The notes under the pieces were generated by a model. The model was not told the DNA's origin, made no database searches, and was given only the letters and a program-made list of their open reading frames with translations. A DNA stretch of 64,000 nucleotides, from positions 32,390 to 96,389 of the forward strand of contig JAILOW010000046.1 of assembly GCA_024690635.1 (NCBI GenBank), in the 5' to 3' direction. A program made the translations under genes and the position numbers. This document shows, piece after piece, positions 9,046 through 16,834 of the stretch (the first letter of the stretch is position 1; each line of letters begins with the position of its first letter). This DNA is from Butyrivibrio sp. GTDB taxonomy: Bacteria; Bacillota_A; Clostridia; Lachnospirales; Lachnospiraceae.

Positions 9046-9441
9046 ATGTTAAATGAAGAAAAAGTCATTCTTATGACCAGAATGGCTGCTTTCATAGATC
9101 GTGAAGGCAAAAAGAACGATGCGATAAACACATATTTTAAAAGCGATTACGTTGGATTTAACGTGATCAAATCTGTGATCAGCGCAACAATAGTTTTTGC
9201 CATCTTTGTAGCGACCTATGTTCTGTGCAATTTTGAAATGGTTTTATCCAATCTCTACAATACGGAAAATCTATTGGCTATAGGCAGGAGGTTCTTGATA
9301 TATTACCTCCTGCTTGTTGGCGTGTATTCTCTTGCATCATATGTCATTTATTCCTATCGTTACTCCAAGATGCGTAAGAGTATGAAGGCATATTATGGGA
9401 ATCTCAAAAAATTAGCCAGAATATACGAAAAGGAACAGTGA
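9046..9441 (+). CDS. Uncharacterised small membrane protein
   Basis: A 131-residue protein that I do not recognise. A charged N-terminal stretch (1-38) is followed by two hydrophobic segments (about 40-62 and 85-106) and a basic, lysine-rich C-terminal tail, so both ends are probably cytoplasmic. It starts 9 bp after yvyF with AAGGAG as ribosome-binding site, and the next gene begins one base after its stop, so it is translated with its neighbours. Its position with the following membrane protein, just ahead of cdaA, suggests an envelope or c-di-AMP-linked role; that is only inference. Confidence 0.7.
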   Translation: MLNEEKVILMTRMAAFIDREGKKNDAINTYFKSDYVGFNVIKSVISATIVFAIFVATYVLCNFEMVLSNLYNTENLLAIGRRFLIYYLLLVGVYSLASYVIYSYRYSKMRKSMKAYYGNLKKLARIYEKEQ

Positions 9442-9442
9442 C

Positions 9443-10390
9443 ATGACATCTTTGTTGGAATTCAAACAGTATCTGAAGAAGTTTTACAGTAAATTTGAGG
9501 TTTACATTACCTATCTGTGGAAGTTTCTCCTTGCTCTTGTATCCCTTCTTGTTATCAACAGCAAGCTTGGATTTATGGAGCCGCTGACAAACACCGCGAT
9601 AGTGATGATGGCTTCTCTTTTGTGCGCAATACTTCCGCCCAATTTCATAGTGCTTATGGCTTCTGTATTCATTCTTGGCCATCTGTATCACCTGGCGGTT
9701 GAGTGTGCGCTCATTGCCTTTATTGTATTTCTTTTGATGTTTCTCATGTATTTCAGATTCTCACCAAAGGATACACTTGCAGTTTTGCTTACACCTATAT
9801 TTTTCTTTATGCACATTCCCTATGTGATGCCCCTTGCCATGGGACTTCTGGGAACACCTGCATCAGTGGTGTCGGTATCCTTCGGACTTGTGATCTCTTA
9901 TATGCTCACTTACTTTTCTGCCAACGCTGCAAGCTTTGGAAGTGAGGGCGTAGAGGAGGCTGCCAATGAGTTTCAGACCATCCTGACAGGTATCATCGGC
10001 AACAAGAGCATGATGGTCATGATCATAGCATTTGCAGTGGCACTTGTGATCGTTTACCTCATCAGAAGGTCTTCTGCCGATTATTCATGGAAGATCGCCA
10101 TTGCATCAGGCGCAGTGAGTCTTATTATTTTCATCCTCATAGGAAACCTCGTGGGCAAGACTGAGATTTCCCTTGGAGGAGTTGTATTCGGAACAATAGT
10201 ATCAGCTCTTTTGATGCTTATTATAGAATTCCTTTTCTTTAACGTGGATTACACCAGAACAGAAAAGGTTCAGTTTGAAGACGACGAGTATTATTACTAC
10301 GTAAAAGCAGTACCGAAGGTGACCGTTGCGGCACCTGAGAGAAAGGTTAAGAAGATAAACCGTGCCAGCCAGCAAAGCGGCAACAGGTAA
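9443..10390 (+). CDS. Uncharacterised polytopic membrane protein
   Basis: A 315-residue protein with about eight hydrophobic segments between residues 22 and 270, a cytoplasmic-looking loop near 165-190 (EEAANEFQTILTGIIGN) and a soluble charged tail ending in lysine- and arginine-rich sequence. No catalytic motif is recognised; the overall look is an integral membrane protein restricted to related Firmicutes, without a named family that I can assign. The start is 1 bp after the preceding stop and the stop is 8 bp before cdaA, so it is almost surely co-transcribed with the c-di-AMP genes. Confidence 0.7.
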   Translation: MTSLLEFKQYLKKFYSKFEVYITYLWKFLLALVSLLVINSKLGFMEPLTNTAIVMMASLLCAILPPNFIVLMASVFILGHLYHLAVECALIAFIVFLLMFLMYFRFSPKDTLAVLLTPIFFFMHIPYVMPLAMGLLGTPASVVSVSFGLVISYMLTYFSANAASFGSEGVEEAANEFQTILTGIIGNKSMMVMIIAFAVALVIVYLIRRSSADYSWKIAIASGAVSLIIFILIGNLVGKTEISLGGVVFGTIVSALLMLIIEFLFFNVDYTRTEKVQFEDDEYYYYVKAVPKVTVAAPERKVKKINRASQQSGNR

Positions 10391-10398
10391 GGGAAGCG

Positions 10399-11271
10399 AT
10401 GCCTCAGATTGATTTTGACTTACTTTTTGATTTTAACAGAGCCAGCTTTCACATGCCGAATGTGAGGATCCCTGATATTCTCGAAATACTTATCATTGCA
10501 TTTCTTGTTTATCACATTCTTGTCTGGGCCAGAAACACCAGGCTGTGGTCTCTTTTAAAGGGACTCATAGTTATTGTGGTGTTTATTGTTGTGTGCGCAT
10601 TTTTCAACATGACCACAATTTTGTGGATCGTGGAAAAAGCTCTCAGTATAGCCATTATAGCCATGGTGGTTATTTTGCAGCCGGAACTTCGAAAGGCTTT
10701 GGAAGAGCTTGGAAGGAAGAATTTCTTTTCAAATTTCCTTGCACTGGGTGATCCCAAGAGTTCCGGAAGGTTCTCCGACAAGACTTTAAATGAGATAACA
10801 AGAGCCTGCGTAGAGATGGCAAAAGTCAGGACCGGAGCTCTTATAGTTATTGAACAGACACATCCTCTTACGGAATACGAAAGAACCGGAATAGAAGTGG
10901 ACGGCGTTGTTACCAGCCAGCTTCTTTTAAATATCTTTGAACACAACACACCTCTTCATGACGGTGCTGTCATAATCAGGGGCGACAGAGTTACTTCCGC
11001 AACCTGCTATCTTCCTCTTTCTGACAATATGGGAATTGGAAAAGAGCTGGGTACAAGACACAGAGCCGGAATCGGCGTATCGGAAGTTACCGACTCCCTG
11101 ACTATCATTGTTTCAGAGGAAACCGGTAAGATAAGCGTAGCCTACGAAGGTGAGCTTGAGAGGGCTCTTGACAGCGACAGACTCAGAGAGAGACTTCGAA
11201 TGATACAGAATAAACACGTGGAAGAAACGCCTATAAAACAACTCGCGAGAAAGGCCAAGGTGAGAAAATGA
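10399..11271 (+). CDS. cdaA: Membrane diadenylate cyclase CdaA
   Basis: Makes cyclic di-AMP from two ATP at the membrane, controlling potassium/osmolyte balance and wall homeostasis. It has 290 residues with three membrane helices in the first 95 residues and a C-terminal DAC domain holding the catalytic DGA (HDGAVIIRGD, about 187) and RHR (TRHRAGIGVSE, about 219) motifs, both intact. It is followed with a 4-bp ATGA overlap by its regulator cdaR and then glmM, the conserved Firmicute c-di-AMP operon. The ribosome-binding site is AAGGGAAG. Confidence 0.95.
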   Translation: MPQIDFDLLFDFNRASFHMPNVRIPDILEILIIAFLVYHILVWARNTRLWSLLKGLIVIVVFIVVCAFFNMTTILWIVEKALSIAIIAMVVILQPELRKALEELGRKNFFSNFLALGDPKSSGRFSDKTLNEITRACVEMAKVRTGALIVIEQTHPLTEYERTGIEVDGVVTSQLLLNIFEHNTPLHDGAVIIRGDRVTSATCYLPLSDNMGIGKELGTRHRAGIGVSEVTDSLTIIVSEETGKISVAYEGELERALDSDRLRERLRMIQNKHVEETPIKQLARKAKVRK

Positions 11272-12548
11272 AGAAACTTACGGCCAACTGGGGACTTAAA
11301 CTGGCGTCGCTTCTTTTTGCCATGGTACTGTGGTTTTTGGTCACCAATATCAACGACCCCATTACCTCGGTCAGATATGCCAATATCCCCGTTACACTTA
11401 AAAATACAAACCTTATAACAGAAAAAGATCAGGTGTGCACCGTTCTTGACGGAAGCGATACCATCAGCAGCGTCACGGTTTATGCACCCAGATCCATCAT
11501 TGATTCCCTGAGCCAGAACAATATCGTGGCTACAGCGGACATTCAGGATCTTACAAGCCTTAATACCGTATCGGTATTTGTTACTACCAACAAATACAGT
11601 GACAGGATTGAAAAGATAGTTCCAAGTTCTGATGTGGTGAAGCTCAGCGTCGAGAAGAAAGCTTCCAAGTCGCTGGCGCTCACGGCCACAACTTCCGGAA
11701 CTCTTGCGGACGGATTTATCATCGGAGATGTGACAACGGAGCAGAACATGGTCAGGGTAAGCGGACCTGAATCTGCCGTTGAGAGCGTGGCATCAGCTTC
11801 TGTTGATGTGGATGTTACGGGATTTACCTCCAACATCGGAACCGATGCGGACATTATCCTTTATGACAGCGAAGGAAACGAACTTGATCCCAACGAACTG
11901 TCTCTTAGCATGAATATCAAGACAGTCAGGGTCAATGTAGTGATCTACGAGACAAAATATGTGCCTCTTTCCTATACAGTAAAGGGAGATGCCGCAAGCG
12001 GTTATGCTTTCACCGGAGAAGTTGAGAGTAATCCCGAGGAAGTTCTTTTGGCAGGACGCACAAGCGTGATATCCTCCATAAACGAACTGAAGGTTGAGGA
12101 CGAGGGCCTTGATATTACAGGCCAGAGCTCCAATTTCAACTATACCGTTGAACTTAAGCCACAGCTTCCAAGCGGTGTGATCTTCGGAGATCCCGACTTT
12201 GGCGGAACAGCAGCAGTGGTGGTACATATTGCTCCTGTTGTGGAAGAGACCTTCGATGTTTCAATGTCCCACATAAACATAGAAGGTGAAGCAGAAGGCT
12301 ATAAGGTCTTCGTTGATGACAGCGAAAATGATACTGTTTCCGTAACCCTTACGGGTCTTGGAGAAACAATCAGAGATATAACACCTGCTCAGCTTACAGG
12401 TACAGTCAGCATAGATGATATCCTCAAGGATAACGATCTTACGGAAATGAAAGCAGGAACCTACAGCGCAGAGATAACATGGGATCTTCCCGGCGGGGTA
12501 AAAGAGAAATCTCCTGTCAGCGTTCATGTTATAGCTGAGGAAAAGTAA
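11268..12548 (+). CDS. cdaR: CdaA regulatory protein with YbbR repeats
   Basis: A membrane-anchored extracytoplasmic regulator of CdaA. One N-terminal hydrophobic segment (LASLLFAMVLWFLVTN, about 10-25) is followed by about 390 residues of repeated YbbR domains; starts of repeats are visible around NIPVTL (about 43), KSLALTA (about 133), VPLSYTV (about 233) and EETFDVSM (about 325). This gives about four repeats in 426 residues, within the family range. The start ATG lies in the cdaA stop region (ATGA overlap), indicating translational coupling. Confidence 0.9.
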   Translation: MKKLTANWGLKLASLLFAMVLWFLVTNINDPITSVRYANIPVTLKNTNLITEKDQVCTVLDGSDTISSVTVYAPRSIIDSLSQNNIVATADIQDLTSLNTVSVFVTTNKYSDRIEKIVPSSDVVKLSVEKKASKSLALTATTSGTLADGFIIGDVTTEQNMVRVSGPESAVESVASASVDVDVTGFTSNIGTDADIILYDSEGNELDPNELSLSMNIKTVRVNVVIYETKYVPLSYTVKGDAASGYAFTGEVESNPEEVLLAGRTSVISSINELKVEDEGLDITGQSSNFNYTVELKPQLPSGVIFGDPDFGGTAAVVVHIAPVVEETFDVSMSHINIEGEAEGYKVFVDDSENDTVSVTLTGLGETIRDITPAQLTGTVSIDDILKDNDLTEMKAGTYSAEITWDLPGGVKEKSPVSVHVIAEEK

Positions 12549-12569
12549 AGAGAAATAAGAGGAAATGAA

Positions 12570-13919
12570 ATGAGCAGATTATTTGGAACTGATGGAGTAA
12601 GAGGAGTAGCGAACGACGAACTGACACCGCTTTTAGCTATGCAGCTCGGACAGGCCGGCGCCTACGTTCTTTCAAAAGAGGTAAATCACAGACCCACCAT
12701 TATGGTTGGATGCGATACAAGACTTTCAGGAGACATGCTTGCAAGCGCACTTATGGCAGGAGCGTGCTCAGTGGGAGCAGACGTTGTAAATCTCGGAGTC
12801 ATTCCCACACCCGGTGTTGCTTACCTTACTCAGAAATACAGAGTGGATGCAGGAGTAGTTATTTCCGCATCTCACAATCCCATGGAATTTAACGGAATCA
12901 AGTTCTTTGACGGAAACGGCTACAAGCTTCCCGATGCACTTGAGGATGAGATAGAAGCTCTTATCAGAAATGACATGGAGGGCATCAAGATGCCCACAGG
13001 TGCCGGCATCGGCAGGATCAAGGTTCGTACCGACGCGCGTGAGGAGTATATCAACCACAACCTCAATGCCGTAGATATCAGCCTTTCCGGCATGAAGGTG
13101 GTTATGGACTGTGCTGAAGGCGCTTCCTACTACACTTCCGTAGAAGCCATCAGACAGCTTGGAGCTGAAGTGGTAGTTATCCATAACAATCCCGACGGAA
13201 CCAACATCAACGCTAACTGCGGCTCAACTCACATGGAAGAGCTCATGGGAAGAGTTGTTACCGAAAAAGCAAATATCGGGCTTGCTTTTGATGGCGATGC
13301 AGACAGATTCCTTGCCGTTGATGAAAACGGTAAGATGGTGGACGGCGACGAGATCATGGCCATCATCGGAAAATACATGAAAGAAAACGGCAAGCTGAAA
13401 AAAGATACTATCGTGGCTACCGTGATGAGCAACCTTGGATTCTTCAAGATGGGTGAAAGAGAAAAGATCCAGATCGACAAGACCAAGGTTGGAGACAGAT
13501 ACGTTCTTGAGCACATGAAGGAGATCGGTGCAAACCTCGGCGGCGAGCAGTCGGGACACATCATCTTCCTTGATGACAATACAACAGGTGACGGACTTTT
13601 ATCAGCACTTCACCTGCTTGAGGTTATGGTAAACACCGGCAAGCCTCTTTCAGAGCTTGCAAAGGTTATGGAGGTTATGCCTCAGGCCCTGGTAAATGCT
13701 CATGTTCCTACACATAAAAAGGATGCATACATGGACTACCCCGAGATCGCATCTGCTATCGAGAACCTTGAAAAGCAGTTTGCAGGCGACGGAAGAGTTC
13801 TTATCAGACCTTCAGGAACAGAGCCCCTTGTCAGAGTTATGATCGAGGGTAAGGACCAGGTAAAGATTGATGAAGAGGCCAAAAAGCTTGCGGCTCTCAT
13901 CGAGGAGGTTATGCTTTGA
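12570..13919 (+). CDS. glmM: Phosphoglucosamine mutase
   Basis: Interconverts glucosamine-6-phosphate and glucosamine-1-phosphate on the way to UDP-GlcNAc, which feeds both peptidoglycan and the amino-sugar genes further down this window. It has 449 residues: N-terminal FGTDGVRG, the phosphoserine loop SASHNPMEFNGIK (Ser near 100), the metal-binding DGDADR (about 240), GGEQSGH (about 325) and the phosphate-binding RPSGTEPLVRVM near the C-terminus. In Firmicutes GlmM also binds and inhibits CdaA, which fits this operon. The ribosome-binding site is AGAGGAAA. Confidence 0.96.
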   Translation: MSRLFGTDGVRGVANDELTPLLAMQLGQAGAYVLSKEVNHRPTIMVGCDTRLSGDMLASALMAGACSVGADVVNLGVIPTPGVAYLTQKYRVDAGVVISASHNPMEFNGIKFFDGNGYKLPDALEDEIEALIRNDMEGIKMPTGAGIGRIKVRTDAREEYINHNLNAVDISLSGMKVVMDCAEGASYYTSVEAIRQLGAEVVVIHNNPDGTNINANCGSTHMEELMGRVVTEKANIGLAFDGDADRFLAVDENGKMVDGDEIMAIIGKYMKENGKLKKDTIVATVMSNLGFFKMGEREKIQIDKTKVGDRYVLEHMKEIGANLGGEQSGHIIFLDDNTTGDGLLSALHLLEVMVNTGKPLSELAKVMEVMPQALVNAHVPTHKKDAYMDYPEIASAIENLEKQFAGDGRVLIRPSGTEPLVRVMIEGKDQVKIDEEAKKLAALIEEVML

Positions 13920-13920
13920 T

Positions 13921-14184
13921 ATGATTACACAGAAAGTAGTTATTACTAATCCCACCGGCTTGCATCTTCGCCCTGCGGGAAATCTGTGCAAGGTTGCGAT
14001 GAATTACAAGTCACATATCACCTTTTGTTACGGTGATAATACGGCAAATGCAAAGAGTGTTTTGAGTGTTCTTGGGGCCTGCGTTAAATGTGGGGATGAA
14101 CTTGAGTTTAAATGCGACGGTCCCGATGAAGAAGAGGCCATGGAAGCCCTTGTTCACGCCATAGAAACCGGACTTGGCGAGTAA
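13921..14184 (+). CDS. HPr-family phosphocarrier protein
   Basis: An 87-residue HPr-like protein beginning at ATG 13921, one base after the glmM stop. The active-site motif GLHLRPA places His at residue 15, and AKSVLSVL places Ser at residue 46, so both the PTS phosphorylation site and the HPr-kinase regulatory serine are kept. It could be the general HPr (ptsH) or a Crh-like paralogue; Crh lacks His15, which argues against Crh. No enzyme I gene follows, so its coupling to glmM rather than to ptsI is notable. An upstream in-frame start inside glmM is less likely. Confidence 0.85.
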   Translation: MITQKVVITNPTGLHLRPAGNLCKVAMNYKSHITFCYGDNTANAKSVLSVLGACVKCGDELEFKCDGPDEEEAMEALVHAIETGLGE

Positions 14185-14202
14185 TTTTTTGTATGCTAGA
14201 AT
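14174..14202 (+). promoter_or_regulatory. Promoter of the DUF3048 lipoprotein gene
   Basis: TTGGCG (14174-14179) and TAGAAT (14197-14202) are 17 bp apart, and the -10 is extended by TGC (14194-14196). The -35 lies in the last codons of the HPr gene, so this is an internal start of a new transcription unit. Confidence 0.7.
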
Positions 14203-14237
14203 CACAGAAGTATTAGGCAAAGAGAGGAAAATTTGGT

Positions 14238-15407
14238 ATGAAAAGATTTAAAGTTGCGTTGCTTGCGGGACTTGCTGCAACAATGCTTTTTGGCTGCGGC
14301 AAAGCTGCTGACGAAGCTGTTGTCGGTATCAGCATGGAAAAGCTTGAGGATGTTGCTCCTCTTCCCGAGGCTGCTACAGAAGCAACAACCGAGGAAGCTG
14401 ATGAGGACACACCCCCTGCTGAGGGCATGGTGAGAAGTTACTTCACCAATCAGTGGGTAGATGAAGAAATCAACAAAAACAGACCCCTTGCGGTTATGTA
14501 TCCTATAAACAAAGAGGCTCAGCCTCAGTACGGTCTTTCAAATGTGGCTGTATTCTATGAGATCATGGAAGAAGGCAGCATGAGCCGTCAGATGGGTATC
14601 GTAGAGGATTGGGAGAACCTTGAGAGGATCGGAAATATCCGTAGTATCAGAGACTACTTCGTATATGCAGCTCTTGAGTATGATCCAATCATCGTTCACT
14701 ACGGCGGACCTGAGCTTTATGTAAAGACTATTCTTACAAGAGATGATGTGGATAACCTTAACGGTGTAGGCGGTGTTATGGGACCTGACTACGGTGCGTT
14801 CTTCCGTGTTCCCGAGGGAAGTACTTCCGAGCACACAGCTTTCACAGATGGTTCTCACGTGTCATCCGCTATTGAAAAGGCAGGATTTAAGACTGAGCAC
14901 AGAGACAAGTTTGAAGGTGAGTCACACTTTAAATTTGCAGGTTACAGCGACCCCAACACTCTTGATGGTTACTCAAACTGCTGGGACGCAACAGAGATCG
15001 ACATGTCAGGATGCTTCCCTGTGACCAAGTCAGCTCTTAAGTACGATCCTGAAAAGGAAGTTTATTACAAGACTCTTTACGGAAACAAGCAGATCGATGC
15101 TCTTACCAACGAGCAGCTTTCTTTCTCCAATATAGTCATCCAGAGAGCTTACAACGAAGTTCGTGATGACAACGGATATCTTGCTTATCAGATGCATGAT
15201 ACAACCCGTAGCGGATACTTCATCACAAAGGGCAAGATGATCCCTGTTACCTGGGAAAAGACAGATGACTACGGCCCCACTACTTTCTATGATGAGAACG
15301 GTGAGGAAGTGGTATTCAACACCGGCAGAACAATGATTTTCGTTGTTCAGGTTAAGGGCTCCAGATATTCGGAGTTCGAAGTTGACGGAAAAACATACGC
15401 TGACTGA
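14238..15407 (+). CDS. DUF3048 (YerB-like) lipoprotein
   Basis: A secreted lipoprotein of 389 residues. The signal peptide MKRFKVALLAGLAATMLFGC ends in a lipobox (LFGC, Cys20), followed by an acidic, alanine/threonine-rich linker (about 25-65) and a two-part DUF3048 domain with RPLAVMYPI, YGLSNVAVFYEIMEEGSMSR and GNIRSIRDYFVYAALEYDP in the first half and the PVTWEKTDD/TMIFVVQV region in the second. The family is widespread in Gram-positive bacteria; its molecular function is unknown. Ribosome-binding site AGAGAGG lies about 10 bp before ATG 14238. It is transcribed alone, between its promoter and a hairpin terminator. Confidence 0.85.
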   Translation: MKRFKVALLAGLAATMLFGCGKAADEAVVGISMEKLEDVAPLPEAATEATTEEADEDTPPAEGMVRSYFTNQWVDEEINKNRPLAVMYPINKEAQPQYGLSNVAVFYEIMEEGSMSRQMGIVEDWENLERIGNIRSIRDYFVYAALEYDPIIVHYGGPELYVKTILTRDDVDNLNGVGGVMGPDYGAFFRVPEGSTSEHTAFTDGSHVSSAIEKAGFKTEHRDKFEGESHFKFAGYSDPNTLDGYSNCWDATEIDMSGCFPVTKSALKYDPEKEVYYKTLYGNKQIDALTNEQLSFSNIVIQRAYNEVRDDNGYLAYQMHDTTRSGYFITKGKMIPVTWEKTDDYGPTTFYDENGEEVVFNTGRTMIFVVQVKGSRYSEFEVDGKTYAD

Positions 15408-15431
15408 TAAGAAGTAGACCTATCAATAAGA

Positions 15432-15464
15432 CGGACGGCAGCGATGCCGTCCGATTGTTGCTTA
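15432..15464 (+). terminator. Hairpin terminator after the DUF3048 gene
   Basis: A perfect 9-bp GC-rich stem (CGGACGGCA/TGCCGTCCG, 15432-15440 with 15445-15453) is closed by a GCGA tetraloop of the GNRA class. The tail (ATTGTTGCTT) is only moderately T-rich, so termination may be partial, with some read-through to rmlD. Confidence 0.65.
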
Positions 15465-15481
15465 AAAAGGAGCCTAATGAC

Positions 15482-16354
15482 ATGGAAAAGATAATTGTCA
15501 CAGGATGTAACGGACAGCTGGGAAGAGCCATAAACAAAGAGCTTCCCGCAGACAGATACGAGCTTGTAAATACTGATGTTTTTGAGGGAGAGGGTATCAC
15601 TCCTCTTGATATTACCAATGTGGATGCGGTTTTGGACCTTGCAAAGAAGGTAAAACCCGCAGCTATCATTAACTGCGCTGCATATACCGCAGTTGACAAG
15701 CAGGAGAGCGATGTGGATCTTTCTTACAAGATCAATGCCATCGGTCCCAGAAACCTTGCGATAGCAGCTGAAGAGACAGGCGCCAGGCTTGTGCATGTTT
15801 CGACAGATTATGTATTTGACGGCAATGGAACACGTCCTTATATCGAGTTTGACAAGACCGGCCCCGTTAGTGTGTACGGCAAGACCAAGCTTGCAGGAGA
15901 AGAATTTGTAAAGCAGTTTGCCAGAAGAGCTTTTATCATCAGAACCGCATGGCTCTACGGAGATGGCAAAAACTTTGTAAAGACCATGCTGAATCTATCT
16001 GAAAAATATGATGAAGTAAGTGTTGTAAAGGACCAGCTCGGAACACCTACCAGCACTACTGAGCTTGCAAAAGCCATCCACTTCCTTATGGAAACCGAGA
16101 ACTACGGAACCTTCCACGGAACCTGCGAAGGCGACACAAACTGGGCAGATTTCACCGAGGAGATCTTCAGACTTGCGGGAAAGAGCACTAAGGTTAATCA
16201 TGTTACAACCGCAGAGTATCTTGCAAAGAACCCTCAGGCTGCTCCCAGACCTGCGTACAGTATTCTTGATAACTACATGTTAAGGCTTACTTCCGACTTT
16301 AGATTTGCGGATTGGCATGATGCTATAGATGCCTATCTTAAAGAGCTTTTATAA
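15482..16354 (+). CDS. rmlD: dTDP-4-dehydrorhamnose reductase
   Basis: NADPH-dependent short-chain reductase making dTDP-L-rhamnose, the last step of that pathway. It has 290 residues with the Rossmann motif GCNGQLG (about 7-13), INCAAYTAVD, STDYVFDG, the catalytic YGKTK and the substrate-side RTAWLYG. ATG 15482 follows AAAAAGGAG; an in-frame start at 15455 has no such signal. RmlA, RmlB and RmlC are not in the window, so the gene stands alone; dTDP-4-keto-6-deoxyglucose made by them elsewhere would also be the WecE substrate. Confidence 0.92.
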   Translation: MEKIIVTGCNGQLGRAINKELPADRYELVNTDVFEGEGITPLDITNVDAVLDLAKKVKPAAIINCAAYTAVDKQESDVDLSYKINAIGPRNLAIAAEETGARLVHVSTDYVFDGNGTRPYIEFDKTGPVSVYGKTKLAGEEFVKQFARRAFIIRTAWLYGDGKNFVKTMLNLSEKYDEVSVVKDQLGTPTSTTELAKAIHFLMETENYGTFHGTCEGDTNWADFTEEIFRLAGKSTKVNHVTTAEYLAKNPQAAPRPAYSILDNYMLRLTSDFRFADWHDAIDAYLKELL

Positions 16355-16378
16355 AGCCTTGTTTTGGAAAGAGGGAAA

Positions 16379-16834
16379 ATGGATTTTATATACGGAATTC
16401 TTCATAATCAGATACTTGTAGCCGCCTTTTGGGCCTGGATTTGCGCGCAGATCCTCAAGACTTTTATCTATGTTGTGGTAAACAAAGAGTTTAATTCGGA
16501 GCGTCTTTTGGGAGACGGCGGCATGCCCAGTTCTCATTCAGCAACTGTGATGGCGCTTGTTACGGCTACGGCCTTCAGCTACGGCCCCGGAAGCTTTGAG
16601 ATCGCAGTAACCGGCATCATGGCTCTTATCGTTATGCATGACGCCATGGGCGTAAGGCGCGAGACAGGTAAACAGGCCAAGGCCATCAACAACATGATGG
16701 AATGGCTTAACGATCTTAACAGTGATATTCCTGCTGAGCAAAAGCTCAAGGAATTTGTGGGACATTCACCGCTTCAGGTGTTCTTCGGAGCAGTTTTGGG
16801 AGTATTGGTGGGAATGGTTGTATGTTTGCTGTAA
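16379..16834 (+). CDS. Divergent PAP2-family membrane protein (YuiD-like)
   Basis: A 151-residue membrane protein of the divergent PAP2/DUF212 family. Supporting motifs are LLGDGGMPSSHSATVMAL (about 46-63) and HDAMGVRRETGKQA (about 90-103), with about four hydrophobic segments. The SSHS motif resembles the PAP2 phosphatase core, but substrates of this branch are unknown; a lipid-phosphate substrate such as undecaprenyl phosphate is plausible but unproven. ATG 16379 follows AAAGAGGG. Its last 13 bp overlap the next gene in another frame, suggesting translational coupling. Confidence 0.8.
   Translation: MDFIYGILHNQILVAAFWAWICAQILKTFIYVVVNKEFNSERLLGDGGMPSSHSATVMALVTATAFSYGPGSFEIAVTGIMALIVMHDAMGVRRETGKQAKAINNMMEWLNDLNSDIPAEQKLKEFVGHSPLQVFFGAVLGVLVGMVVCLL

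Noticed and set aside
13867..13920. Longer HPr start inside glmM
   Set aside because: The extra residues have no HPr similarity. ATG 13921 places His15 and Ser46 exactly.
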